64,000 nucleotides of DNA from Isoalcanivorax indicus (GTDB taxonomy: Bacteria > Pseudomonadota > Gammaproteobacteria > Pseudomonadales > Alcanivoracaceae): NCBI RefSeq assembly GCF_003259185.1, contig NZ_QGMP01000001.1, forward strand, positions 1,984,001 to 2,048,000. The letters run 5' to 3'. The position numbers were made by a program, and so were the translations under genes. The first letter of the stretch is position 1; every line of letters begins with the position of its first letter. The notes beneath the pieces are model-generated. The model was not told where the DNA came from and did not search any database. It worked only from the letters and a program-made list of their open reading frames with translations. Shown here piece after piece: positions 7,534 through 16,154 of the stretch.

Positions 7534-9213
7534 TCAGGCCTGTGCTTCGGCATGCTCCTGCTCAACGTCCGACTCGTTGCCGGTCTCCAGGCAGGTCTGG
7601 ACGGCACGTATCAGCCCCACCAGACTCTGATCAAGCTCGCGGGTCACGTTCAATGCTGTGGAATGCAACAGACCTTGCCAGCCACGCTGCTGAAGCTGCA
7701 TCAGCAACTGATGCATCGCCTCATTGTGGCGTTCTGCCAGTGCCGCAAGGGTGTGCGCTGAGACACCGCTGTGTGGCACCTCCTCCTGCGACAGGTCCAG
7801 CTTGCCGATCAGCAAGGTCTCCAGCGTGTTCAGGGTCGACAGCACATGAGCGCCCAATTCACTGACCCAGGCACTGGTCGCGGTGCGCAGGCGCATATCA
7901 TCCAGATTGCTGCGCACATCCTTGACGGCCTTGCAGGCATACACGGCGTCTCGGGTTGCTGCCGTCAGCGCGTTCAAACGCCCGGCATGCCCGGGAGACA
8001 ACTCGCTGGCCTGCATGGCTGTGGCAAACGTCAGCATTTCCCCTTCCAGATTCTTCAGCGCCTGATATTCATCCAGAAAGCCCGGCGCCCCGGCAAGACG
8101 GCGGCGCGGCAATGCCGCAGGGCGCAGGGCCTGGCCGGTTCGACCACCGAATACGCTGGCCGTGAGCTGCATTGCCCTGCCCAGAACATGCAGGGTTTCC
8201 TTCTCCATGCTGGCCATGGCGGCGTCGCTGATTGACGGCGGTACCTTGCTGACAAACTGACTGACCTGATTACGACGCCCCCCCACATGTTTTTCCAGAA
8301 GCGGCGCCGCATACCCCAGCAAGGGGTAGAACAGGAGCACGCCGAGCAGCGTGAAAAAGCTGTGGAACGCCACCAGGCTATACAGTGGATCAGTGATGTT
8401 CAGCCAGGCTTGCAGCGGCGCCACAAATGGCAGCAGCACGATGAGGGCAAAGACTGCGGTCGCGGTGCTGTAGACCACATTGAACACCGCCACACGGCGG
8501 CTGGCCGCATCGCCACGCAGGGCACCGAGGGCCATGGTACTGGTGGTGCCAATATGCGCGCCGATGGTAATCGCGGCCCCCATGGGCAAGGTAATGACAC
8601 CGGCATGCAGCGCCGACAGGCTGATCATCATGGTGGCCGAGCTGGACTGCAGCAGGGTGGCCAGCACCAGCCCCACCACCGCGAACACCGCCACCGGGTA
8701 GTCCGCCAGCCAGGCCACATCCACCTGGGCGGCGAAGGTCTCCACGCCTTCCTTCATGAAGGCCAGACCAAACAGCAGCAAACCAAATCCCAGCAACAAG
8801 CGCGCGGCAGCACCGGGCCGGTTATGTTCCGCCATCATGGCGACACCCAGCCCGCCCAGACCCAGCAGCGGTAACGACAGCGCCCCCATGTCGAGCTTGA
8901 AACCGACCGTGGCCACAATCCAGCCGGTCACTGTCGTGCCAACATGGGTGCCTACCACTACACCCAGCGCGTTCTTCATCGGCATGATGCCCGCGCCCAC
9001 AAAGGCGAGCACCAGCAGGCCCACGAGCGAGCTGCTTTGCATCAGCGCCGTAGCCGCCGCACCGACCAGCACCGCAGTCCAGGCACGCCCGGTGCTGCCG
9101 CGCAGCACCCGCACCAGCACATCGTTGCCCAGCCCCTTGAGGCCGCGCTCGATGTAGTCCATACCCAACAGGAACAGGGCCAGGCCCGCCAGCAACTGCC
9201 ATCCATCCAGCAT
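7534..9213 (-). CDS. Na+/phosphate cotransporter (NptA/YjbB type)
   Basis: This 559-residue inner-membrane protein of the PNaS family couples sodium to phosphate movement. The two inverted Na_Pi_cotrans repeats are visible with their QSSS signatures (ALMQSSSLVG about 57-66; TLLQSSSATM about 190-199), each followed by G-x-H-x-G-T-T (THVGTT; AHIGTT). Eight or more hydrophobic segments fill residues 1-310. The C-terminal part (about 330-550) is helical and PhoU-like, as in bacterial YjbB proteins. GGGGGA precedes the ATG. It appears monocistronic, and no Pho box was recognised upstream. Confidence 0.85.
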   Translation of the reverse strand: MLDGWQLLAGLALFLLGMDYIERGLKGLGNDVLVRVLRGSTGRAWTAVLVGAAATALMQSSSLVGLLVLAFVGAGIMPMKNALGVVVGTHVGTTVTGWIVATVGFKLDMGALSLPLLGLGGLGVAMMAEHNRPGAAARLLLGFGLLLFGLAFMKEGVETFAAQVDVAWLADYPVAVFAVVGLVLATLLQSSSATMMISLSALHAGVITLPMGAAITIGAHIGTTSTMALGALRGDAASRRVAVFNVVYSTATAVFALIVLLPFVAPLQAWLNITDPLYSLVAFHSFFTLLGVLLFYPLLGYAAPLLEKHVGGRRNQVSQFVSKVPPSISDAAMASMEKETLHVLGRAMQLTASVFGGRTGQALRPAALPRRRLAGAPGFLDEYQALKNLEGEMLTFATAMQASELSPGHAGRLNALTAATRDAVYACKAVKDVRSNLDDMRLRTATSAWVSELGAHVLSTLNTLETLLIGKLDLSQEEVPHSGVSAHTLAALAERHNEAMHQLLMQLQQRGWQGLLHSTALNVTRELDQSLVGLIRAVQTCLETGNESDVEQEHAEAQA

Positions 9214-9287
9214 CAGGTCCCCCGGCTCCGTTAAAACAGATCAGACGCTCTTGCCATGAGCCTCCTACTATACGGGGACTTCGCTGC

Positions 9288-9641
9288 TCAGCGTAACGGG
9301 CGCCCGAAACGGCGGCGACGGGCGTGGCGTCGGGCACCGGGCTGCCCATCACCTGGCCAGTCGATGGGCACCTCCATGGGCGGCACCCGGGTGGGCTCGA
9401 TACCGATCATTTCGTTATAGGGTGAGGCGTGCAGCAGCGTGGCGTCCAGCACCTCCAGGAAGGCCAGCGCCTTGCGCACGGCTTCCATGCTGCGGAAGCT
9501 GAGCACCTTGCCCTGATCGTCCACCAGCACATGCCAACCGCCGCCCAACTGCACCTCGACAGTGTAGAGCGACAGATCCACCGAGCGGATACGCAGACGC
9601 CCGACGACCACATTCCGTAACTGGCCAACACGCATTTTCAT
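9288..9641 (-). CDS. Small conserved protein, DUF6482-like
   Basis: This protein of 117 residues has an N-terminal segment reading VDLSLYTVEVQLGG, then HVLVDDQGKVLSFRSM and a short helix. I recognise this form as the DUF6482 family of gammaproteobacterial proteins, whose function is not known. No signal peptide or membrane segment is present, so it is cytoplasmic. The C-terminal 30 residues are rich in Pro, Gly and Arg and look disordered. It stands between the Na/Pi cotransporter gene (same strand, 74 bp away) and the divergent sulfate-permease-type gene. Confidence 0.55.
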   Translation of the reverse strand: MKMRVGQLRNVVVGRLRIRSVDLSLYTVEVQLGGGWHVLVDDQGKVLSFRSMEAVRKALAFLEVLDATLLHASPYNEMIGIEPTRVPPMEVPIDWPGDGQPGARRHARRRRFGRPLR

Positions 9642-9739
9642 GCCGTCAGCCTGCCTCGACCAAGGTCAGGTGCAAGTGAAGACGCCGATACGGCAGCATG
9701 GCGTATATACTGTTTCCGGATTGCCGCCTCGGGGGATGC

Positions 9740-11476
9740 ATGGCCGACCGCTCTCATCTGACCACCGTGCGCTTTGCCAGTGCGCTGCAACAGGCCTGCC
9801 TGCGTGAGCCCTACACCGGTCAGCGCCTGCGCCGCGATCTGCTGGCCGGGCTATCGGTGGGCATCATCGCCATTCCGCTGGCCATGGCGCTGGCGGTGGC
9901 CATCGGCGTGCCGCCCCAGTACGGCCTCTATACCGGTATTGTCGCCGGGCTGGTGATTGCGCTCACCGGCGGCGCGCGCTTTTCGGTCTCCGGCCCCACC
10001 GCGGCCTTCGTGGTGGTGCTGCAACCGGTGGTTTACCAGTTCGGCCTGGGCGGCCTGCTGCTGGCCACGTTGATGGCAGGCGTGATTCTGGTGCTGATGG
10101 CACTGGCCCGTTTCGGGCGCTTTATCGAATATATTCCCGAGCCGGTTACCCTGGGTTTTACGGCGGGTATCGCCATCGTTATCGTCATGCTGCAGCTGCG
10201 TGATTTCTTCGGGCTGCCGCTGGCCGAAGTGCCGCCGGATTTTCTCGACAAGCTTCAGGTGCTGGGCAGCCACTTGCCCGCCCTGCACTGGCCCACCTTG
10301 CTGACCGGCGCCGCCACGCTGCTGGCGCTGATCCTCTGGCCGCGTCAGCGCACCGGCATTCCGGGGCATCTGCCCGCTGTGCTGATCGGTGTGCTGGTGG
10401 CGCAACTGCTGGGGCTGGGCGGGCACAGCATCGATACGCTGGGCAGCCGTTTCAGCTTTACCTGGCCGGATGGCAGTCTGGGCCAGGGCATCCCCCCGTT
10501 CCTGCCGGAGTTTCGCCTACCCTGGCACTGGGATACCCCGTCCGGCGCCAGCCTGCTGTCCACCGAGGTCATGCGCGCCCTGCTGCCAGCGGCCTTTACC
10601 ATTGCCATGCTTGGCGCCATCGAATCGTTGCTCTGCGCGGTGGTGCTCGATGGCATGAGCGGGCGGCGACACAATGCCAACGGCGAGCTGCTGGGCCAGG
10701 GCCTGGGTAATATCGCCGCACCCTTCTTCGGCGGTTTTGCGGCCACGGCCGCCCTGGCACGCTCCACCGCCAACTACCGCGCCGGGGCCACCTCGCCGGT
10801 GGCGGCCATGGTGCATGCGCTGGTGCTGCTGCTGGCTGTGCTGCTGCTGGCCCGCTGGCTGAGCTACCTGCCCATGGCCTCGATGGCGGCATTGCTGTTG
10901 ATGGTGGCCTGGAACATGAGCGAGGCGCCCAAGGTGCTGCATCTGTTGCGCAAGGCGCCGCGCGAGGACGTCATCGTGCTGCTGGTGTGTCTGTCGCTGA
11001 CGGTGGTCTTCGACATGGTGATCGCCATCGCCGTGGGCATTGTGCTGGCCTCGCTCATGTTCATGCAGCAACTCGCGGGCATGACCCGCATCAGCGACGT
11101 CAGCGCGCAACGCAAGCTGATCGGCGATACGCCGCTGCCGGAGGACTGGCGTCTGATCAAGATCGTCGGCCCGCTATTCTTTGCGGCGGCAGACCGGGTG
11201 TTTGATGATCTGCTGGACGAAACGGCGGGGCGCCGTGGCCTGGTGCTCTACATGGACGGCGTGCCGATTCTGGATGCCGGCGGCCTGAATGCCTTCCTGA
11301 AGTTTCTCGACCGGGCCGCCGACCGGGGCACGGAAATCGTGGTGGCTGATCTGCAATTCCAGCCCCTGCGCACCCTGGCCCGGGCGAATGTGCTGCCCAG
11401 GCCAGGCCAGTTGCGTTTCACCCCGACGCTGGCCGCCGCGCTGGAGAGCCTGCAACCGGGCGCCGTCAGGGAGTGA
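9740..11476 (+). CDS. SulP-family anion permease with STAS domain
   Basis: This inner-membrane SulP/SLC26-type permease probably moves sulfate, bicarbonate or a dicarboxylate. The DLLAGLSVGIIAIPLAMA and SGPTAAFVV signatures of the family are clear, about 10-12 membrane segments cover residues 25-430, and a C-terminal STAS domain (about 460-570) contains LYMDGVPILDAGGLNAF. The ATG at 9740 starts MADRSHL; an in-frame start at 9698 would add 14 residues and neither has a perfect ribosome site. Its stop overlaps the stop region of the convergent oxidoreductase gene by 11 bp. The substrate cannot be assigned from sequence. Confidence 0.88.
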   Translation: MADRSHLTTVRFASALQQACLREPYTGQRLRRDLLAGLSVGIIAIPLAMALAVAIGVPPQYGLYTGIVAGLVIALTGGARFSVSGPTAAFVVVLQPVVYQFGLGGLLLATLMAGVILVLMALARFGRFIEYIPEPVTLGFTAGIAIVIVMLQLRDFFGLPLAEVPPDFLDKLQVLGSHLPALHWPTLLTGAATLLALILWPRQRTGIPGHLPAVLIGVLVAQLLGLGGHSIDTLGSRFSFTWPDGSLGQGIPPFLPEFRLPWHWDTPSGASLLSTEVMRALLPAAFTIAMLGAIESLLCAVVLDGMSGRRHNANGELLGQGLGNIAAPFFGGFAATAALARSTANYRAGATSPVAAMVHALVLLLAVLLLARWLSYLPMASMAALLLMVAWNMSEAPKVLHLLRKAPREDVIVLLVCLSLTVVFDMVIAIAVGIVLASLMFMQQLAGMTRISDVSAQRKLIGDTPLPEDWRLIKIVGPLFFAAADRVFDDLLDETAGRRGLVLYMDGVPILDAGGLNAFLKFLDRAADRGTEIVVADLQFQPLRTLARANVLPRPGQLRFTPTLAAALESLQPGAVRE

Positions 11477-12425
11477 AGACAATCTTGCCCGCGCCGCCCT
11501 GCTCCAGCGCGCGGTATGCGGATACGCCGTCCGCCAGCGACCATTCGCGGGGCGCCGCCGGCAACGGCAGGTCACCCCGGGCAAACAGTTCCCCCAACCG
11601 CTCGAGCATGCCAGCGCAGGTGGCGCTGTCATGCAGCAGCGAGTTCACGCCGATCAGGGTCGCCGCACGGCGATAGAAGCCCAGGATCGGCATCTCGGTG
11701 ACACCACTGGGCGGCGCCGAAATCGCCACCAGGCGCCCGCCGTTGCCCAGCACTTCCACTCCCGGTGCCAGCCAGAAGCCGGTGGTATCGATGACCACGT
11801 CCGCCCCCTCATCACCCCCTTCGCCAACCCGGGCGACGAAGTCATCCGGGTTACCCAGCAGGATGCCCTGGCACCCCGCTGGCACCTCCGCCAGCTGGGC
11901 GTCACGACGCACCGCCCCCACCACCGTGGCGCCGCGTGCCAGCGCCAGCAGACTCATGGCCTGACCGACCGCGCCACTGGCGCCGATCACCACAACGCGC
12001 GTGCCGGCACGGATGTCCGCGCGCTCAACCCCTTCCAGCGCCGTAATCCAGGGCACGCCGCAACTGGCCGCCTGGGCAAAGCTCAGACAGTCCGGCTTGA
12101 TCGCCACCGCCTCGGCGGGCAACACCAGATATTCGGCATGGCTGCCATCCCGGGTAAAACCCACCCCTTTGCCCGACCCCCACACCGCCTTGCCTCGCAG
12201 TGCGGCGGGGCCTTCGACCACCACCCCGGCAAAATCACGGCCGGGGATGCGCGGCACCGTCGTGTAGGGAAACCGGCCCAGCACATTCTTCAGATCGCTG
12301 GGGTTCAGACCTGCGGCTTCGATACGAATCAGCACGTCACCGTCTGCTGCCACGGGTTCAGGCACCTGTTCGTTGAGTATCAGCTTGTCCAGGCTGCCGG
12401 TTTCGGCGAACTGAAGGGCTTTCAT
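11466..12425 (-). CDS. Zinc-independent MDR quinone oxidoreductase-like protein
   Basis: This medium-chain dehydrogenase/reductase of 319 residues resembles NADPH:quinone oxidoreductases. It has an N-terminal GroES-like domain with GLNPSDLKNVLGRFP and PGRDFAGVV, and a Rossmann domain with VVIGASGAVGQAMS. The cysteine/histidine ligands for catalytic zinc are absent, as in the QOR branch. I placed the start at MKALQF because GGGAGATGCTC precedes that ATG; upstream in-frame starts lack support. It probably reduces a quinone or enone with NADPH. The neighbouring divergent gene encodes an FMN reductase, a reasonable redox pairing but not evidence of one pathway. Confidence 0.85.
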   Translation of the reverse strand: MKALQFAETGSLDKLILNEQVPEPVAADGDVLIRIEAAGLNPSDLKNVLGRFPYTTVPRIPGRDFAGVVVEGPAALRGKAVWGSGKGVGFTRDGSHAEYLVLPAEAVAIKPDCLSFAQAASCGVPWITALEGVERADIRAGTRVVVIGASGAVGQAMSLLALARGATVVGAVRRDAQLAEVPAGCQGILLGNPDDFVARVGEGGDEGADVVIDTTGFWLAPGVEVLGNGGRLVAISAPPSGVTEMPILGFYRRAATLIGVNSLLHDSATCAGMLERLGELFARGDLPLPAAPREWSLADGVSAYRALEQGGAGKIVFTP

Positions 12426-12546
12426 GAGCATCTCCCGGAAAAAAACACTGTGATCCTGTGCGGAAGTATAGACCATCAGACCTTTGGCCAAGTGTCCTCA
12501 AACGGTGTGCTACAGTTCCAGGACCTATCGGAGGCAGGAGCCCGCC

Positions 12547-13140
12547 ATGACGTCAGAGGCATCACCCCGCATTCTTGTGTTCGCAGGCAGCGCCCGCCGC
12601 GCTTCCCTGAACAAGCACCTGGCCCGCGCCGCCACGGACAGGCTGCGCCAGCAGGGCAGCAACGCCACGTTCGTGGACCTGCGCGACTACCCCGCGCCGC
12701 TGTACGACGGCGACCTGGAAGCCGAGTCCGGCATTCCCGACAAGATCCGCGATCTGAAACGACTGTTTGCCAGCCACGACGGGCTGGTCATCGTGTCACC
12801 GGAGTACAACGGCTTCATCACGCCGCTGCTGAAGAACACGCTGGACTGGATTTCACGCCCGGATGGCGACGCCAGCGGCCTGGCCCTGTTCCAGGGCAAG
12901 CTGGCCACGGTGATGGCCGCCTCCCCCGGCGGCTTCGGCGGGATGCGCAGCCTGCTGCTGATCCGGCAATTGCTCGCCAACCTTGGTGTCACCGTATTGC
13001 CGGAACAGGTCTCTGTGCCGCGCGCTACGGACGCGTTCAACGACCAGGGCGAGATTGTCAGCGACGATCTGGACAAACGTCTGGACAAGGCCTGCAAGGC
13101 GCTGGTGACACACCTGCAGCGCCTGCATGGCAAGGGCTGA
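12547..13140 (+). CDS. NADPH-dependent FMN reductase family protein
   Basis: This flavodoxin-like reductase of 197 residues belongs to the NADPH-dependent FMN/azo/chromate reductase family. The FMN phosphate loop reads GSARRASLNKHL near the N-terminus, the flavin-ring loop reads SPEYNGFITPLLKN, and SPGGFGGMRSL follows. GGAGGCAGGAG lies upstream of the chosen ATG. It is cytoplasmic. Its TGA is directly followed, with no spacer, by the stop codon of the convergent channel gene (TGATCA). Confidence 0.88.
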   Translation: MTSEASPRILVFAGSARRASLNKHLARAATDRLRQQGSNATFVDLRDYPAPLYDGDLEAESGIPDKIRDLKRLFASHDGLVIVSPEYNGFITPLLKNTLDWISRPDGDASGLALFQGKLATVMAASPGGFGGMRSLLLIRQLLANLGVTVLPEQVSVPRATDAFNDQGEIVSDDLDKRLDKACKALVTHLQRLHGKG

Positions 13141-14862
13141 TCAGCTGTCGCCCGCCGCGCGGCGGCGGGCCAGATGGCGCCAGACCCAGCCGTCAGGACG
13201 ATGCGCGCCGGTATGCACATAGCGCAGGGAATTCAGGTGATGCAGGTTCCAGCCCAGCAGGGCCTCGGCCTGCGGCGTGCCACACCAGAGCATGCGGTCG
13301 CCTGCCTGCAGCAAGGTGTCGTCGTCGGGCAGCAGCAGGCATTCCCCGCCACGGCGTAACATCAAGGGCACGGCATTCAGTCGATCCCGTCGCTTGCGCG
13401 GATCACGACACAGGTTGCCAAGCTGCACCGGCTCACCGAGCGCCTGCGCCTGCATGACGGCAGGCGCCTGCCTGTCGCCCAGGGTGATGGTCCAGCAATC
13501 CGGGGTCATATCACCGCTGATCTCGGCCAGGCGCTTCACCAGCGTGTGATTCCAGTCATTGCCCTGCCGCGCGGACTGCTCCAGAAAATCCCGCAACATG
13601 GGCGCACTCAGCACCGAAAGAAAGCGGCTCGCCGTCAGATAGCTGGCCTGCACCGGCAGCGCCGGGTTGGCGGCGCGGAAGAGTTCGCGGTTATACAGAC
13701 GATTCTCCAGCGACACCATGTAGATATCCGGATTGAGTTGTCGTGCCGTCACCATGATCGAGAGGTTGTCAGCGTCATCGTCCGTGCAGGCCACCAGGGC
13801 ATCTGCTTCGGAAATGCCAGCCTGATTCAGGGTCACCGCCTCGGTACCCTTGCCCGGGATGCTGCCCGGCGGGCAGTCGTCCACGGCTTCGGCCACCACC
13901 AGCACAGACAGCCCGGCCTCGCGCAGGGCGCGATAGACGGCCCGGCCGAAATCACCAAAACCGCAGATGATCCAGCGGCCCTGGGGCGGCTCCGGGCGGT
14001 GCGGCAAGGGCGCATTGGGCAACGATGTCAGCCAGTCATACACGCGGTGCGCATCCGGTTCACGCATCCCCATCACCAGCCGCTGGGCGAAGTCCTCACA
14101 CGGGTTGACCACCAGGTCCGTACCGAACGACAGCATGTTGTTGGCGGTTTCTTCCGTATCAACGCGGCAGAACACCAGAATGTCCCGGTTCAGCAGTTTG
14201 GTGGCTATCGCCACCTTGAGATTGGTGTGATCGTTGTCGGTGACAGCAAGCACCCCGGCACACCAGGGGTGTTGCAGCCCGGCATCAATCAGGTTGCCGG
14301 GCACCTCCGCGTCCATACAGAAGGCGGGCACATAAATGCCACTGTCGCGGCTACGCAGCTCTTCCACATTGGTCATGTCCCGATCAATCACGACCACGCG
14401 CTGCTTGCGCCCCAGCAGCGCCCGGGCCAACAGCTTGCCGGTATCACCATAACCGCAGATCAGATAGAAGGGTTCGCGAATGCCGTGAAGGCTGCGCAAC
14501 AAGCGCGTGCGCAACAGCGCGTTGCGAAAATCCGTATCCTGGATCAGGGCAATGATAGTGCCCACCGAATACAGCCAGGCGAATACGGTGAGGTAGATGC
14601 TGACCATCGTCCACAAACGCTGGGCATTGGAGAAGTCATAGGGCACTTCCCCGAAACCGATGGTGCTGCCGGTGTAGCTGACCACATAAAAGGCCTGGAA
14701 GAACGTCATCCGCCAGGGTTCACCCTGATCGTCCACGCCGGGCATCAGGGTGAAGCCGAACACCGCTAACGCGTAAGCGGTGATCAATACAATGATCGGC
14801 ACCCGCATACGGCGCAGGATGATCGGCACTATGGAGCCCCGCGCCGCGACCGGAGTGGTCAT
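13141..14862 (-). CDS. Potassium channel with two RCK/TrkA-N domains
   Basis: This protein of 573 residues has two membrane helices around a pore loop (about 20-115) whose filter reads TIGFG (67-71), a conservative variant of TVGYG. Two TrkA-N/RCK domains follow, starting at FYLICGYGDTGKLLAR (about 132) and WIICGFGDFGRAVYR (about 297), with a TrkA-C-like part near the end (470-555). This is the plan of ligand-gated prokaryotic K+ channels of the GsuK/MthK kind with a doubled RCK tail. DUF6394-type small membrane protein DNA lies 6 bp upstream on the same strand, so the two are surely cotranscribed and may form one membrane unit. Confidence 0.85.
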   Translation of the reverse strand: MTTPVAARGSIVPIILRRMRVPIIVLITAYALAVFGFTLMPGVDDQGEPWRMTFFQAFYVVSYTGSTIGFGEVPYDFSNAQRLWTMVSIYLTVFAWLYSVGTIIALIQDTDFRNALLRTRLLRSLHGIREPFYLICGYGDTGKLLARALLGRKQRVVVIDRDMTNVEELRSRDSGIYVPAFCMDAEVPGNLIDAGLQHPWCAGVLAVTDNDHTNLKVAIATKLLNRDILVFCRVDTEETANNMLSFGTDLVVNPCEDFAQRLVMGMREPDAHRVYDWLTSLPNAPLPHRPEPPQGRWIICGFGDFGRAVYRALREAGLSVLVVAEAVDDCPPGSIPGKGTEAVTLNQAGISEADALVACTDDDADNLSIMVTARQLNPDIYMVSLENRLYNRELFRAANPALPVQASYLTASRFLSVLSAPMLRDFLEQSARQGNDWNHTLVKRLAEISGDMTPDCWTITLGDRQAPAVMQAQALGEPVQLGNLCRDPRKRRDRLNAVPLMLRRGGECLLLPDDDTLLQAGDRMLWCGTPQAEALLGWNLHHLNSLRYVHTGAHRPDGWVWRHLARRRAAGDS

Positions 14863-14868
14863 GATGGC

Positions 14869-15252
14869 TTACCGATGCAAGGTGACCGTTTCCACGGTCA
14901 GCAGGATGGTGGACACGGCGTTGGCCAGCAGGGCGCCGCCGGACAGGGAAACGATGCTGGCCATCACGGCGGGCGTCAGCCCGATATCCAGCACATGCAC
15001 CGCCACGGCCCAGACAATGGCAGCGCTGATCAATTGCAGATCCGCCACCAGACTTGATGCCAGCAACACCGCACCGATCTGGGTGCGCTCACCGAATTTC
15101 AGCACCGTGGCAATCAGGCTGACGATGATCGCAGCAAACAGTTCATAGACATTGTGGTGTTCGGGGTTATCGATCTCGCCCAGAAAGAAGCCGAAGTTCA
15201 GCGTCAGGGCGAGCAGAATGAAGAAACCGAAGACAACTTTTTCGAGATTCAT
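14869..15252 (-). CDS. Small membrane protein, DUF6394-like
   Basis: This protein of 127 residues has three or four hydrophobic helices (from VVFGFFILLALTLNFGFF at the N-terminus) and acidic DNPEHHNVYELFAA after the first. I recognise the DUF6394 family, which has no established function. AAGGA precedes the chosen ATG; longer frames upstream have no ribosome site and poor codon character. The channel gene starts 6 bp after its stop, so the pair forms an operon and a helper role for ion transport is a fair inference. Confidence 0.65.
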   Translation of the reverse strand: MNLEKVVFGFFILLALTLNFGFFLGEIDNPEHHNVYELFAAIIVSLIATVLKFGERTQIGAVLLASSLVADLQLISAAIVWAVAVHVLDIGLTPAVMASIVSLSGGALLANAVSTILLTVETVTLHR

Positions 15253-15316
15253 GGGGCAGTCCTTGTGCGGGCCTGCCCCCGAGACTAGGACATGGCATGA
15301 ACCGCTGTCCAGCCGC

Positions 15317-15556
15317 TCATTTCTGGTACTTCGCTTTCCACTCGCTGTAGGGCATACCGTAAACGTGCTCCCGGGCCGCGTCATAGTCGATCTCGACGCC
15401 ACGCTCCGCCGCTTCGGCGGCGTACCACTTGGCCAGGCAGTTGCGGCAGAAACCGGCCAGGTTCATCAGGTCGATATTCTGCACCTCCTTGTGGGCATCC
15501 AGATGGGCCAGCAGGCGACGGAATACGGCGGCTTCGATATCGCGGGTGTCGGTCAT
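15317..15556 (-). CDS. DUF1244 family protein
   Basis: This short cytoplasmic protein (79 residues) has the DUF1244 signature: VFRRLLAHLDAH, then IDLMNLAGFCRNCLAKWY, then YGMPYSEWK. The family is common in proteobacteria and its role is unknown; the Cys-x-x-Cys in FCRNCL suggests metal binding or redox. The ATG at 15556 is preceded by AGGAGA at good spacing, whereas an ATG two codons upstream lies too close to that site. Confidence 0.75.
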   Translation of the reverse strand: MTDTRDIEAAVFRRLLAHLDAHKEVQNIDLMNLAGFCRNCLAKWYAAEAAERGVEIDYDAAREHVYGMPYSEWKAKYQK

Positions 15557-15690
15557 GGGCATTCTCCTGTGATCCGGCGGCGCATGTAAAATATGGCCAC
15601 CAAAGGGTCGGCAGTGTGCGCCGGGGCATGGCACCCCGAGGCAGTCATGTTACGCTGATCCTCCTTGTGAAGCAGCCCGGAACACCGTTC

Positions 15691-16140
15691 ATGTCCTCTC
15701 TGAACTCACCACAGACTGACGCCCCGGACAGCGCTCCCGTGCGCCGCATATGGCTGGTCTATGACACCGAATGCCCGGCCTGCGACTACTACTGCAACCT
15801 GGTGCGTATCCGTGAATCCGTGGGTGAACTGATGCTGGTGGACGCCCGCGAAAACGGCCCGCTGATGCAGGAAATCACGGCGCGCGGGCTGGATATCGAT
15901 CAGGGCATGGTGCTGATGGTGGATGAGCAGATGTACTACGGCGCCGATGCCATTCATGCGTTGTCGCTGCTGGGCAGCGACAACGGCCTGTTCAATCGGC
16001 TCAACTATCTGGTGTTCCGCTCACCGAAACTGGCCCGGGTGCTGTACCCGGTCTTGCGCAGCTGCCGCAACCTGCTGCTGAAGCTGCTGCGCAAGACCCG
16101 GATCAACAACCTGGATCAGCCCGGTAACGACCGTTTCTGA
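15691..16140 (+). CDS. DCC1-like (DUF393) thiol-disulfide oxidoreductase-family protein
   Basis: This protein of 149 residues has the DCC motif near the N-terminus as YDTECPACDYYCNL, followed by ISTNG-like VDARENGPL and GADAIHALSLLGS, which together define the DUF393/DCC1-like thioredoxin-fold family. The C-P-A-C pair is the presumed redox site. The C-terminal 40 residues are basic and hydrophobic. The start at 15691 lacks a strong ribosome site. It converges on the giant surface-protein gene, from which it is separated by 14 bp holding a GCCCTG/CAGGGC hairpin that could slow both transcripts. Confidence 0.7.
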   Translation: MSSLNSPQTDAPDSAPVRRIWLVYDTECPACDYYCNLVRIRESVGELMLVDARENGPLMQEITARGLDIDQGMVLMVDEQMYYGADAIHALSLLGSDNGLFNRLNYLVFRSPKLARVLYPVLRSCRNLLLKLLRKTRINNLDQPGNDRF

Positions 16141-16154
16141 TGGCGCCCTGCCCC

